DNA of 64,000 bases, from contig NW_027043829.1 of NCBI RefSeq assembly GCF_037102585.1, positions 2,976,001 to 3,040,000 of the forward strand, read 5' to 3'. The DNA is from Saccharomycopsis crataegensis (taxonomy: Eukaryota; Ascomycota; Saccharomycetes; Ascoideales; Saccharomycopsidaceae). The notes under the pieces are model-generated. The model was not told where the DNA came from. It made no database searches and saw nothing but the letters and a program-made list of their open reading frames with translations. Within the stretch, counting starts at the first letter, position 1; the number at the start of each line of letters is the position of its first letter. Both the position numbers and the translations under genes were made by a program. Of this stretch, positions 41,297 to 52,105 are shown in pieces.

Positions 41297-44200
41297 ATGT
41301 CTTCCAATGATGAGGAGATTGAGTTCAACTCGCACAAATGGGTATGGATCCCTGACAAATCCAAAACGTTTGTCAAAGGGTTTGTACTAGAAGATAATCT
41401 TGATAGCGGGACGAAAATGAAAATTAGAACGGAAGATGATAAGGATATTATTGTGATGAAAGATGAAGTGGAACCGGTAAACCCTCCTAGGTTCAACAGT
41501 GCTGATGATATGGCGGAATTGACCCATTTGAACGAACCATCGGTGCTCTACAATTTGCAACAAAGATACATGAATGACTTGATCTATACTTACTCCGGGC
41601 TATTCTTGGTCGCGGTGAACCCGTATGCCAATGTCCCATTGTACGGGCCAGATTATGTGGATATGTATAATGGATCGAATAAAAACGATAGCAAACCCCA
41701 CATTTTCGCCATCACTGAGCTAACGTACCGGTACATGTTGGAAAAACAACAGCATCAGAGTATTTTGGTAACTGGGGAATCTGGGGCTGGGAAAACTGAG
41801 AATACCAAGAAGATTATCCAGTACCTTGCAGCAATCACCTCGTCAATGAAAACTAATGTGAACAGTTCTGGAGGAGACACCGTCGTGGTGGAAAATTTCG
41901 AAGATCAGATCATCCAGGCTAATCCGATTTTGGAAAGTTTTGGGAACGCCCAAACTGTCCGCAATAACAACTCATCTCGGTTCGGTAAGTTTATCAGGAT
42001 CGAATTTTCTGGGAAGGGAAAAATCTCCGGGGCCAATATTGATTGGTACTTGTTGGAAAAATCTAGAGTCATTCATCAAGCGTCAAATGAAAGAAATTAC
42101 CATATTTTCTATCAATTGCTTTTAGGGTTGACAAAATCGGAAAAGGAAAACTTGTACATTAATGAGCATGCCAATTTCTTCAATTATTTGAAAAACGGGA
42201 ACATCACCATTCCTAACGTTGACGATAAAAAAGAATTTAGAGACTTGATCCATGCTTTCGAAGTGATGAATTTTTCTAAAGAAGAATATTGGGAGATTTT
42301 CAAAACCGCAGCGATTATTTTGTTGATTGGTAACATCAACTTCATCAGCCGATCCACCGATAAAGCGAGATTTTCCGATGATTCACCATTGACTCAACTT
42401 TGTGATTTATTGGGAATCGATTTGGCAGCATTTAAACAAGCGATTTTGACCCCAAAAGTTAAAGCCGGTAAAGAATTTGTCACCCAAAATAAAACCGCTA
42501 GCCAGGCTAAGTTTTCTCTTGATTCGATTTCCAAATCGTTATATGAAAGAACTTTCAAGTACATCGTTGACAAGATCAACGATAAATTGGACCATTCTTT
42601 GAGCACCTCTCACTTCATTGGGGTGTTAGATATTGCCGGGTTTGAAATCTTCAAACAGAATTCGTTTGAACAGTTATGTATCAATTACACCAACGAAAAA
42701 TTGCAGCAGTTCTTCAACCATCACATGTTTGTCCTCGAACAAAATGAATATATCAAAGAAAATATCAATTGGGAATTCATTGATTTTGGCCAAGATTTAC
42801 AAGATACCATCGATTTAATTGAATCGAACCAGAATCCTATTGGGATTTTATCGGTTTTGAACGAAGAGTGTATTGTTCCAAAATCATCAGATAAATCATT
42901 TATCAACAAATTGAATACTATTTGGGCCAGCAGTATCAGTAGTCGACATGGTTCGTCGTCATCAAAGTTCAAAAAATCACGGTACGATAACGGGTTCACC
43001 GTTAAACATTATGCCGGGGAAGTTGACTATACCACTGATGGTTGGCTAGATAAGAATAGAGATCCGTTGAACCAAAACGCTGTTGATTTATTGATCAAAG
43101 CATCCAACAAGCACATTGCGCTTTTGTTTGCTGATGAGGAAGGATTAGATGCATCAGGGACCACCAACGCCAAAAAGCAAGGTGCTGGTAAAGGAGGGAT
43201 GTTCAGAACCGTGGCGCAGCGTCATAAAGAACAATTATCTGACTTGATGACCCAGTTATCTAACACCTATCCGCATTTCGTGAGATGTATTCTTCCAAAT
43301 AACAAAAAGAAGCCCCATGATCTCGATAAAAAACTTGTGCTCGATCAATTACGGTGTAATGGGGTGTTGGAAGGGATCAGAATCGCCAGAGCTGGGTACC
43401 CGAATCGTATTTTCTTCAAAGAGTTCTACCAACGTTACAAGTTTCTTGCCAAACAACTCCAAGCATTTGGCTCATCTAATGATTTCAAGAAGAATTGTGA
43501 AATCATTTTGAACGCCATAGATTTGGAAGAATCAGTGTATAAAGTGGGGTTGACTAAGATTTTCTTCAAGAATGGGATCTTGGCACAATTGGAAATCAAG
43601 AGGGAGGAAATCATCAAGGATATATTTGTGGGGTTCCAAAGTTTAATTCGTGGGAAATTGATCAGAGGAAGAATCCAAAAAGAATTGCAAAAAGTCCAGG
43701 CGGCCCAGGTGATTATGAAGAATTTCATGATCTTCAACGAGTTGAAGAATAACGAATGGTATAATTTGATGATCAAGATCAAACCGTTATTGGACTCTTC
43801 GAAACAACAAAAGCAAAAGCAATTGGCAATGGACCAAGTCAATAAGTATAAGGATCAAATAGTGGTGCTTGAAGAACAAAATAAAGCCACTATCTCAGAA
43901 AAGGAGGAATTAAGCCACGAATTGAAGAAATTGAATGAAGTTTTGATGACAGAACGTGACCTTTTATCCGAGAAAGAAAATAAGCTTCAAGAAACCAAGA
44001 AGAAAGAAATCGAATTATCGCAATCATTGCAAGCGAATCTTGGAGATTCTGCGAAATTGAAACTGGAAATTGAAGAATTGGTGGCTGCCAAAGAAGCATT
44101 GGATAAGAAAGCCCAAACTTTGGAATCAGATCTTGCTAACAAGACCAAACGTCTTGATGAAATTGAAAGCCAAAAGAAATCATTATCTGATGAAAAAGGT

Positions 44201-46945
44201 CGGTTACAAAAAGAATTGAACAAAGCCACTTCCAGCATTGAACAATACAAAAAGGATAGTAGTGCCCAAATTGAATTGAAAATTAAGAGCGCCACCACCA
44301 GTTTGAACCTTGAAGTAAAGAAACTCACCCTGGAGAATAATGATCTCAAGGAACAACTTGTGAAATTGAAAGAAAGCTCCACCAAGTTGGAGTTGGCGAG
44401 ACTGACAAAAACTCGAGATTTGGATAATTTAAATAAAACTATCGAGACGCAAAAGGAGCAAATCAAACTGTTGACCAGTGACAAAGCCAAGATTTCTGCC
44501 GATCATGATGCACTTTTGAAAGAACATGCTAAAGTTAAAGAGGAAGCGGTGGCGACCCAGGCGAAATTCAAAAAATTAGAATCTGATGCCCTCGAAGCCA
44601 AGAATTTGTTGAAAATTAAGATTGCTGATGACATCAAGTTTGAACGAGGCAAGCAAAAATTCGATAATGAGATTTTGGAATTGAAGCACGCCAAGAAGTT
44701 GATGGAGAAAGAATTGGCGGAATCCAAGCAACAAAACGCGGAATTGATGGAGAAACTTGCTAATCATCTGGGCAATGATGAAGGAAAATCTACTGCACGA
44801 GGATTATCCAATGAGAACGATAACTCGGGGGTCAATTTATTGGCGATGTCAGGAGATGATAAACTTGTTAACGATTATAATTCAATGAAACTTCAACTTA
44901 ATGAGAAAAGTGCAATGCTCAACCACGAGACTCAACAACGGAAAAAACTTGAAGCCGAATTGAAGATCTTTCAAACCAGACTTGCTTCAGAATCGTTCGA
45001 TAATCAAAAACTCAATGCGCAATTGCGGAAATTGAAACGTAATTCTCGAATCGGATACATTCAAGAAACCAGTTTCAACAATGATTTCTTGAACGGTAGC
45101 AGTTCTAACAGTAGTGAACATGATATCGAGGAAGAAGAATTGTTGATGAAGAAAAACACCATGTTACAAAAAGAGATTGATCATTTGAAGTTAGAGTTGG
45201 CCAAGAGATCAGAAAACGGAATGGATTTATTACCAAAGAAGATGAAGAGCGTTAAAGGGGCGTCGAGTGGTAATGGTCATCTTATTAGTAAATTCAACAA
45301 CTTGGATAATCAAGATGATTCTCGTAGCATTTACAAGATCAAATTCGAGAATGCCGATGCGAAGGTCAAGAGTTTGGAAAAACAACTCCGGGACTTGAAT
45401 TACGGTGGTCCATTGAGAGAAAATATGAACATTCAAAATGCCAATTATGATGTTGATTCTCAAGAATTGATGAAAAAGTTGAAGATGGTCAAGCAAGAAA
45501 ACTCTCGTTTGCAACGGATTTTGAACGATATGAAGATGAGTAATGACCATGATAGATCATTTGATGATGGGGAAACCAGCAAAGAGTTCATTCTTCAAGA
45601 AGAATTGGTCACCAGTCGTTTGAGACTTGAATCATCCCAAGGGAAAGTCGATGAATTGACAAGACAAGTGAATTTATTTAAAGAACGATCGGAAGAATAT
45701 TTCAATAAATTGGAAATTGCCGAACATGCGGTGCGGTCTTCCAAACGTGGGGAAACCAAGGCCAAGCAAGAGTTACAAGAGGTTGCTGCGGCATTGAGTA
45801 ATTTGAAACAAGGTGAAAGATCATCAGAGACTCAGGTTGCTAAGATGAAATTGAAAATCAACCAAATGGAAGCAAAAGTCCAATCGAAAGAAGGAGAAAT
45901 CAGAAGATTAAGAGCCACTCAGCAAACTTTGACTGAAGAATTGGAACATTATCGATTCAAATTAGTGACAGATTCGAAATCCGAAAAGGACAGGAAATTC
46001 GATGAGCTCAACAAGAGATTGAAAGAGAAATTGATTTTGGAAACCAACTTGAAAAAAGACCTTCAAGTGGCCAGAATGTTGCTTGAAAATACTGCTGCCG
46101 AAAAAGAGGCCCAAGAAGAAGAATTGGCAGCATGGAGAAAAGATCAGTCCAAGGTTACTGATAGGCTTACTACTTTGGAAGCCGATAATGCGAGATATAG
46201 ATCTTTGGATAAAGGTAACAAGAAGAAACTTGATTCGTTGTTACAACAGATCAATACTCTCCACGAAGCCATGGATAAAATGATTAGTGAAAGAGAGTTG
46301 ATTCAAAGAGATAAAAGAATCCTTGAGGATAAGATTGAAGAATTATCGAATGGACATGATACCAATGACGCAATGAACTCGGTATTGCATCAACAAAAAC
46401 AAGAAATTGAAAGAAGTAGAAAAGAGCTTGAGCTTCATTATCGGGCCCAAAAGGTGTTGAAGAAAGAATTGATGGACGAAAAGGAGAACACTTTGATGGT
46501 GATTGAGGAAAACAAGGGACTAGGGAATTTGATCAAAGAACTTCAAGGATCAATCAAAGAATTTGAACACTCTAAAAAAACTGATGGCGGGGACCATGAA
46601 TTCTATCTCCGAAGAATCCAGGAATTGGAAGGTGAGGTAAACGATTATCAACAACATGAGGAGAATTTCCTCATCATGGAACGGTTGATAAAGGACCTCA
46701 AGATCAAGTTGGAAAATGTCGAAAAAGAAAATGATGACTTGATGAAGGAAAACCAAGACGTGTTGTCGAAATCGGATCAATTGAAAGAGATGATTGATCA
46801 GTTAGAAGAGAGCGAGCTGCAAGCCACTTTGAATTACCGTAGAGTGGAAAGAGCTTTGAAAGATCAAAAGGAAGCCAAGATGAGATCGGAAATGGATTTG
46901 ATTAATTGGAAGAATAAATTGAGCAAGTTCGCCAATAGAAAGTGA
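41297..46945 (+). CDS. MYO1: Type II myosin heavy chain
   Basis: Conventional myosin of the cytokinetic ring. It has 1882 residues. The SH3-like N-terminal part is followed by the motor, with P-loop GESGAGKT (160-167), NNNSSRFGKFI switch I, and LDIAGFEIF switch II (near 445). ASNKHIALLF, THPHFVRCILPNNKK-type (here TYPHFVRCILPNNKK) and LRCNGVLEGIRIAR follow. An IQ-like lever arm lies near 780-820 (FQSLIRGKLIRGRIQKELQ). From about 830 to the end there is near-continuous coiled coil. I found no CTG codon in the motor and six in the tail, all off the heptad core by eye. The length is close to yeast Myo1 (about 1930). Confidence 0.96.
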   Translation: MSSNDEEIEFNSHKWVWIPDKSKTFVKGFVLEDNLDSGTKMKIRTEDDKDIIVMKDEVEPVNPPRFNSADDMAELTHLNEPSVLYNLQQRYMNDLIYTYSGLFLVAVNPYANVPLYGPDYVDMYNGSNKNDSKPHIFAITELTYRYMLEKQQHQSILVTGESGAGKTENTKKIIQYLAAITSSMKTNVNSSGGDTVVVENFEDQIIQANPILESFGNAQTVRNNNSSRFGKFIRIEFSGKGKISGANIDWYLLEKSRVIHQASNERNYHIFYQLLLGLTKSEKENLYINEHANFFNYLKNGNITIPNVDDKKEFRDLIHAFEVMNFSKEEYWEIFKTAAIILLIGNINFISRSTDKARFSDDSPLTQLCDLLGIDLAAFKQAILTPKVKAGKEFVTQNKTASQAKFSLDSISKSLYERTFKYIVDKINDKLDHSLSTSHFIGVLDIAGFEIFKQNSFEQLCINYTNEKLQQFFNHHMFVLEQNEYIKENINWEFIDFGQDLQDTIDLIESNQNPIGILSVLNEECIVPKSSDKSFINKLNTIWASSISSRHGSSSSKFKKSRYDNGFTVKHYAGEVDYTTDGWLDKNRDPLNQNAVDLLIKASNKHIALLFADEEGLDASGTTNAKKQGAGKGGMFRTVAQRHKEQLSDLMTQLSNTYPHFVRCILPNNKKKPHDLDKKLVLDQLRCNGVLEGIRIARAGYPNRIFFKEFYQRYKFLAKQLQAFGSSNDFKKNCEIILNAIDLEESVYKVGLTKIFFKNGILAQLEIKREEIIKDIFVGFQSLIRGKLIRGRIQKELQKVQAAQVIMKNFMIFNELKNNEWYNLMIKIKPLLDSSKQQKQKQLAMDQVNKYKDQIVVLEEQNKATISEKEELSHELKKLNEVLMTERDLLSEKENKLQETKKKEIELSQSLQANLGDSAKLKLEIEELVAAKEALDKKAQTLESDLANKTKRLDEIESQKKSLSDEKGRLQKELNKATSSIEQYKKDSSAQIELKIKSATTSLNLEVKKLTLENNDLKEQLVKLKESSTKLELARLTKTRDLDNLNKTIETQKEQIKLLTSDKAKISADHDALLKEHAKVKEEAVATQAKFKKLESDALEAKNLLKIKIADDIKFERGKQKFDNEILELKHAKKLMEKELAESKQQNAELMEKLANHLGNDEGKSTARGLSNENDNSGVNLLAMSGDDKLVNDYNSMKLQLNEKSAMLNHETQQRKKLEAELKIFQTRLASESFDNQKLNAQLRKLKRNSRIGYIQETSFNNDFLNGSSSNSSEHDIEEEELLMKKNTMLQKEIDHLKLELAKRSENGMDLLPKKMKSVKGASSGNGHLISKFNNLDNQDDSRSIYKIKFENADAKVKSLEKQLRDLNYGGPLRENMNIQNANYDVDSQELMKKLKMVKQENSRLQRILNDMKMSNDHDRSFDDGETSKEFILQEELVTSRLRLESSQGKVDELTRQVNLFKERSEEYFNKLEIAEHAVRSSKRGETKAKQELQEVAAALSNLKQGERSSETQVAKMKLKINQMEAKVQSKEGEIRRLRATQQTLTEELEHYRFKLVTDSKSEKDRKFDELNKRLKEKLILETNLKKDLQVARMLLENTAAEKEAQEEELAAWRKDQSKVTDRLTTLEADNARYRSLDKGNKKKLDSLLQQINTLHEAMDKMISERELIQRDKRILEDKIEELSNGHDTNDAMNSVLHQQKQEIERSRKELELHYRAQKVLKKELMDEKENTLMVIEENKGLGNLIKELQGSIKEFEHSKKTDGGDHEFYLRRIQELEGEVNDYQQHEENFLIMERLIKDLKIKLENVEKENDDLMKENQDVLSKSDQLKEMIDQLEESELQATLNYRRVERALKDQKEAKMRSEMDLINWKNKLSKFANRK

Positions 46946-47707
46946 TTTTTTTTTCTTCGTTTTTTTTTTTTTTGTTCTTGTTTGTTCATTTTTTATTTGC
47001 CTTTATTACTAATTTTTTTTATCATCATTTATTTATTTTGGTTTGGTTTCTTGATGATTCCCCATTATAATGATTTCATTTCAACTTTTTTTTAGAAAAA
47101 AAAAAATATTAATTTGTTATTTTAATTAGATCTTTACAATTTTTTTTATTGTTTTTTCTTTCACCAAGATATGTTTTTGTTATTTTACCTTATACCTCAG
47201 TTTTTTTTTTCTGTTTTTCTTTTTTTTTTTTTTTTTACATGTTATCCCTTTAATATCCATATAGTAATAATAATCAGAATATTACATTTCAGATTTAAAT
47301 ATGGTTTGTTTTATAGTATTGAAAATAACTCCACAGTACAAAATAATAAGAAAAGAGAGACACCAAAAAAGAAGAATTCCATCCTTGACCAGCCACCAAA
47401 CCAACAAGTATAAGAAAAAAGATCAAAATTGAAACTTGAAAAACAACAAAAATAATAAAAATAAAGGTAATGAATAATAATATCCAAAAGCTTTTTTTTT
47501 TTTTCTTTTTCCGAAAAGAATATTATACATATCAAAAGATTTGCAATTTTCATGGAGACGTAATATGAACAAATAAAAAACCTATTTAGATGTTACATCT
47601 AAATTGCTTAATAATCATTGGGCTTTAAAGCAATTAAGCATTAGAGCTCAAGAAAATTAGTTGACGACATCATCCCCATCAGGTTTCTATTTTCAGCCCT
47701 CTATTAT
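46946..47707. other. Convergent intergenic region MYO1/Sna3-like
   Basis: Dense poly(T) tracts (46946-46973, 47200-47236, 47491-47506) and AT-rich DNA. Short frames are T/A homopolymer artefacts. Confidence 0.6.
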
Positions 47708-48148
47708 CTACACTTGGGACTTGTTGTCGGAAAAGCCTACTGGTTGCTTCCCGTTACTAATGGCATCAGAATAAGAAGGAACAGCGTGGCCTGCAGAAGA
47801 AGCACCGGCTTCATTGTTAGCATTGTAGGCGTTTGGAACTGCAGCTTGAACATCTGGTCCATCAAATGATTCGATATCGTCGTCATTATTGAACTGCAAA
47901 CGGTCGAGGTAGCTCCCAGTTTCACTGCCGGTTATGGCTGAATGATGATAGATGAAATACCAAGCATGGCAAATGGCAATGAAGTGGCCAAAGAATGAGA
48001 ATATGACCGGGAAAAACAAGAGAAAGTTCATCCATAATTGAACATCTCTGTACTTATTCCCATTCTTGAAATAGATGGTTGCTGGGGCCAAAAAGACTGC
48101 CAACAAATAGAATGGCATATCTTCATTATTGAAAGGAGAGCCTGGCAT
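47708..48148 (-). CDS. Sna3/Pmp3-family small membrane protein
   Basis: 146 residues. The UPF0057/Pmp3 pattern is present: FYLLAVFLAPATIYFKNG, a short polar turn with DVQLWMNFLL, then FFGHFIAICHAWYFIY, giving two transmembrane helices. The C-terminal cytosolic tail of about 75 residues is acidic then Ala/Asn-rich and contains AVPSYSDAI, resembling but not matching the PPxY motif by which Sna3 binds the ubiquitin ligase Rsp5 for multivesicular-body sorting. The tail length favours Sna3/Sna4 over the tailless Pmp3/Sna2. It is divergent from SDS22. Confidence 0.8.
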   Translation of the reverse strand: MPGSPFNNEDMPFYLLAVFLAPATIYFKNGNKYRDVQLWMNFLLFFPVIFSFFGHFIAICHAWYFIYHHSAITGSETGSYLDRLQFNNDDDIESFDGPDVQAAVPNAYNANNEAGASSAGHAVPSYSDAISNGKQPVGFSDNKSQV

Positions 48149-48461
48149 CGTGAATTATATGAGGAATGGAAACAAACAAAAAAAGCAAACAGAAAGTTCA
48201 CAGAAGCAGCAGCAGAAGTAGCCTGGTATTAGCAGTGAAAGCAGGTCTTAACAGAATTATCTTATTGTGCAAGGAAAACTGAGGAGGCAACCGTTTGGTG
48301 GGGGCGGGATGACCACCACTCTATTTTGTCACGCTTCTGTCCACGTGAAAATAACCGCCGTCCGCCCCCCAAAAAAACGACACCAACATTTTGGTGGGTG
48401 ATGAGCCGCCGGTTGTGTGATATCTCTCCATCTACCATATATACAATTAACCACTATAACA
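48149..48461. promoter_or_regulatory. Divergent promoter with CACGTG and GC-rich block
   Basis: 313 nt between the Sna3-like gene and SDS22. It holds CACGTG (48342-48347) and a G/C-rich patch (GCCGTCCGCCCCCC, about 48356-48369). These suggest bHLH-type regulation, by inference. Confidence 0.45.
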
Positions 48462-49607
48462 ATGCCTGCAGTCGAATCACAACCAAAGATGGATGAGAAT
48501 GTGTCTGCTGTATCACCCGAGCCAAACCACGAGCAACCAGCGCAAGTAGAAGAAGAAGAGGTTTTGTCAGGAACCGACGATGAAGCCGCCGATGACGAAG
48601 AAGACCAACAAGAACAGGATGTTGGTAAAGAATTGGATAAGAAACACTATACTGGGAACATCATTGATGATGACCATCCAGACGTCTACGAAGCTGACGC
48701 GGATTTGACCAAAAATATCCCAATTGACACCGATTATATCGAATTGATCCACTTGAAAATTCGGTCGTTGAAAGATTTACAATTGGGAAGATTCAAGAAC
48801 GCCGAGTCGATTTGCCTCAGACAGAATTTGCTCGAATCGGTATCGGATGTCAAACATTATAATGCCGAGAAGTTAGTGGAGTTGGACTTGTACGATAACA
48901 GAATAGACCATATCAGCTCGCATATCAACGAGTTGGTCAACTTGACCACCTTAGATTTGTCATTCAATAAGATCAAGAATATCAAAAACTTGGATAATTT
49001 GGTGAAGCTCGAGAACTTGTACCTCATCCAAAACAAAATTTCTGACATCAAAAACTTGAGCACCCTTCAAAATTTGAAGAACCTTGAGTTGGGAGGCAAC
49101 CGAATTCAAACCATCTCCGCCGAGTTGTTGACTCTCCCATCAATTGAGAAATTATGGTTGGGGAAAAACCGTATCACCAAATTAGAGAACTTGGATAAGT
49201 TGAAGAACTTGAAGATCCTATCGATCCAATCTAACCGGATTTCCAAGATTGAAGGGCTAGAACATTGTGAGAATCTTGAAGAATTTTATATTTCCCATAA
49301 TAACTTGACGAAGCTTGAAGGATTGGACAAAAATGTCAAATTGACCACCATTGATATCACCGGAAACAAGATCCAAAAACTCGAGAATTTAGACCATCTT
49401 GAAGAATTGACCGATTTATGGGCGTCGCTGAATTTGATTGAAGATTTTGAGAATATTGGACAGGCATTAAAGAATTGCAAACAGATCGACACAGTTTATT
49501 TCGAGAATAATCCTGTTCATTTGAAGAATTTGACAAGCTACCGAAGAAAGATCAAGTTGTATTTGAATCCAAGTCTTACTAAGATCGATGCTACATATAT
49601 CCAATGA
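48462..49607 (+). CDS. SDS22: PP1 regulatory subunit Sds22 (leucine-rich repeats)
   Basis: Binds the PP1 catalytic subunit Glc7 and controls its maturation and nuclear targeting. It has 381 residues. The acidic N-terminus (~80 residues) is followed by about eleven 22-residue SDS22-type LRRs with the pattern LxxLxLxxNxI (for example LVELDLYDNRI, LTTLDLSFNKI, LENLYLIQNKI, LKNLELGGNRI). A C-terminal LRR cap follows (NPVHLKNLTSYRRKIKLYLNPSLTKID). The start at 48462 is the first ATG; open sequence back to 48417 has none. One CTG (49428-49430) falls just before the LRR Asn in LWAS(CTG)N, where Ser fits the consensus. Confidence 0.95.
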   Translation: MPAVESQPKMDENVSAVSPEPNHEQPAQVEEEEVLSGTDDEAADDEEDQQEQDVGKELDKKHYTGNIIDDDHPDVYEADADLTKNIPIDTDYIELIHLKIRSLKDLQLGRFKNAESICLRQNLLESVSDVKHYNAEKLVELDLYDNRIDHISSHINELVNLTTLDLSFNKIKNIKNLDNLVKLENLYLIQNKISDIKNLSTLQNLKNLELGGNRIQTISAELLTLPSIEKLWLGKNRITKLENLDKLKNLKILSIQSNRISKIEGLEHCENLEEFYISHNNLTKLEGLDKNVKLTTIDITGNKIQKLENLDHLEELTDLWASLNLIEDFENIGQALKNCKQIDTVYFENNPVHLKNLTSYRRKIKLYLNPSLTKIDATYIQ

Positions 49608-49914
49608 AGTTATATTATAAATAAACCTGTGAGCATGATTTTTTTTTTCTATCCGTGGATTGTAATTGATTTTTTTTTCTTTTCAATATAAAGAGGACTT
49701 CAGAATATATGTAGAAAATGGTGTACTGATATTCAATAATCTCGATAACTGATGGTTGTTGATTATTGCGGGATTCTGTCACGAGGAATATTTTTATTTT
49801 ATTTTTTTTCTTTTTTTGACGTAATTTTTTTTTTTGCTATTGTCAATTAATACCTTATAGTTGAAAGTTTGAAAAACTCAATTGACTTTCTTTTGTTGAT
49901 GATTATAATTCATA
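49608..49914. other. Spacer SDS22 to 49915 gene
   Basis: 307 nt of AT-rich DNA with poly(T) tracts at about 49639-49649, 49671-49679 and 49825-49836. Nothing else was seen. Confidence 0.5.
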
Positions 49915-50994
49915 ATGGATGGATCCCATCATAAAACCGCCAATTACGACCAACAGCCTCGAACTCCATTGCATCCCCGAGCAAATGAGGAGTTCCAGAC
50001 GGTGCCATCGATGACCAGGTTAGCGGACCTTCAAATGGATTTAAATCCCGATCTAACGGATGATGAAACTGATAATAATAATGTAAATAAAGGGGAAAGA
50101 TATGATGATGGGGAATGGGACGATGATATGGGTGTTAGTAAAGAGAATTTACAAAATGGTGAGAAAAGCAATGACTTAAATAATCAACTCACAGACAACA
50201 ATAATGATAATGTTGATGTTGATGATGATGATGATGATGATGAAGATATTGATGACGAAATGTTTAATAGTGATGAAGAGGATGAGCAATTTGAAGAGGT
50301 TTCTCATAAACGAAAAGTGGACGAAGTTTATAATTCTGGTGAGAAGTTTGATTCTGACATCGAGCCCACTTGGTCGGATTTTGAGCCTGTAAACTCACCA
50401 TTTAGCAATAATGATGATGATCTAACGAAACTTGAGGACTTGGGACGATGTCAACAGAAGCGGCTCAGCTCATCGCAGAACTCGAAATTGATCGCATATA
50501 TTGATCATGAATTACTAATGATCCAGCGAAAGTTTATCCAGTCATTCAGCGACGATGAGTCGCGAGGGGATCAACGTCTTGGGTACCATTCCCTATCAGA
50601 GTTATTAGTGGATTTGAACAAGATTACCGAATTTATTTGGTATACCGTAAAAGTCACCCAGCGAGGAAACGGTAAATGTATGAGATCATTTTATCAAGGG
50701 CAATATTTCATCAAGATTGCTGGGGATTTGGTGGATTATTTGCAGAAATATTCGATGCTGGATAGGAAAGTGTTGAAGGCGTTAATCTTGTTTGTGCAAA
50801 AATTGGACCAGATATTTGTGAAGATTGTTGATGATTTACAAGGGTTTGATTCTACTGAGAAGGTCAGATTGGTATCGATCACTGAAAGAACCAGGGTAGC
50901 TGTGATTAATTTAACCATCAAGTACCAGGTGAATGATTACAAGTATGAAATTGGAAGGCTATATGAAGGGATCATTGATAAGATTTCTGAATAA
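49915..50994 (+). CDS. Acidic protein with helical C-terminus, possibly TFIIH Tfb6-like
   Basis: 359 residues. The N-terminus (TPLHPRANEEFQTVPSMTRLADLQMDLNP) is followed by a very acidic, Asp/Asn-rich disordered region (about 45-140, with an Asp run near 102-109). The C-terminal ~190 residues are helical, with SKLIAYIDHELLMIQRKFIQSF, LSELLVDLNKITEFIWYTV, YFIKIAGDLVDYLQKYSML and VRLVSITERTRVAVINL. The N-terminal TPLHPRA block and layout remind me of the fungal TFIIH accessory subunit Tfb6, which releases Ssl2, but this is a tentative memory-based match. The gene itself is well supported by length and composition. Confidence 0.6.
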   Translation: MDGSHHKTANYDQQPRTPLHPRANEEFQTVPSMTRLADLQMDLNPDLTDDETDNNNVNKGERYDDGEWDDDMGVSKENLQNGEKSNDLNNQLTDNNNDNVDVDDDDDDDEDIDDEMFNSDEEDEQFEEVSHKRKVDEVYNSGEKFDSDIEPTWSDFEPVNSPFSNNDDDLTKLEDLGRCQQKRLSSSQNSKLIAYIDHELLMIQRKFIQSFSDDESRGDQRLGYHSLSELLVDLNKITEFIWYTVKVTQRGNGKCMRSFYQGQYFIKIAGDLVDYLQKYSMLDRKVLKALILFVQKLDQIFVKIVDDLQGFDSTEKVRLVSITERTRVAVINLTIKYQVNDYKYEIGRLYEGIIDKISE

Positions 50995-51517
50995 ATTTGT
51001 ACATCCGCAAAAACAGGAGGTAGTATTTTTTTATCGTTGAATTATGAATAATGAAGAGCACAAATGAGAAATCACTGATCTGGTTATAAATAATAAATGA
51101 TCCATTTAATATATGGACAGAAAATGGTTGAGGCAATAGGTTATGGTTAACTCACTTACAATTACACGAAGGAATAATTTTAAACTAGTAACGACTGTTT
51201 TTTAAGATGAGCTTTATAAATAACGAATTGTTCGAATCAATTTTATGAATAATGAATGTTTTTCAATCAGTTTTGTTGTATTAGCCATAAATCTTTCCAA
51301 TTGTAAAATGTTCTTTTGATATCAATTAAATTGATCCCATCATTTCAAGTGGTCTACTGGATAGCAGAATACTTTATAAAAATTGTGATTAAATTTCTGA
51401 ATCATAAAAACATCATTATTAGTAATGGATTGTAAATTTTAAATAGAGTAATCATCAACAAAAAGAAACCCTCGATATCCTTCATAATACAAAAAAAAAA
51501 AAAAAAATATTGACGAC
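50995..51517. other. Convergent AT-rich spacer
   Basis: Between two converging 3' ends. Poly(A) at about 51490-51507. No gene or RNA was seen. Confidence 0.6.
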
Positions 51518-52105
51518 TCAATGTTTCTGCACATTATTCTGGGTATCAACAATCTTGACATTTCTGACCTCGATCATGATGATCACGTTGTTATCTCCTT
51601 CGATGAATATTTTAGAATCAGGGTAGCTCTTCAAGAGCAACTCTTTATAATAGTTTTCGGCGTCGGCATTGTCTTCCACCAAGATCGCTTCACCATTTAG
51701 AGTGACACTGATTGTCGATAGCTCGCTCTGGTTCATGTTTTGCAATAATTTCAACAATGGGGAGATGTCAGTGGTGCTGCTGGTGCCCCTAGGAGTTTCG
51801 GTCTCACTCAACGTTGATTTTGCAGTGACCCAATCATGGATCAAGATACTGACTTTAGGGTTGATCTTGATGTTTTCAAAGTTAGTAGCGCTCTTGTTGA
51901 CAGAAAAAATGATATATGAGGTCTGAGGCGACGAATTTATCTGTTGATGAGTAGGATGTAATTCTGATTGATTCATGTAGGCGTAGTTCATTAGTGAGAC
52001 ATTTGGTTGGTAGGTATGGGGGTTGGCGGTCGCCAAGTGGGCGTATTTGGCGTTCTTGAGCAAGTTCACCACCGAAGCGGAGACGTCTGATTCTTTGATG
52101 GTCAT
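51518..52105 (-). CDS. PNPOx-like FMN-binding family protein
   Basis: 195 residues. It resembles the yeast YLR456W/YPR172W family (pyridoxamine-phosphate-oxidase-like split beta barrel). Supporting blocks are VVNLLKNAKYAHLATANPHTYQPNVSLMNYAYM at the N-terminus, SYIIFSVNKSATNFENIKINPKVSILIHDW (the strand and FMN-phosphate region), and LSTISVTLNGEAILVEDNADAENYYKELLLKSYPDSKIFIEGDNNVIIMIEV at the C-terminus. The biochemical role of these yeast proteins is not established. The acidic/Ser insert between the second and third blocks is common in the family. Confidence 0.82.
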   Translation of the reverse strand: MTIKESDVSASVVNLLKNAKYAHLATANPHTYQPNVSLMNYAYMNQSELHPTHQQINSSPQTSYIIFSVNKSATNFENIKINPKVSILIHDWVTAKSTLSETETPRGTSSTTDISPLLKLLQNMNQSELSTISVTLNGEAILVEDNADAENYYKELLLKSYPDSKIFIEGDNNVIIMIEVRNVKIVDTQNNVQKH

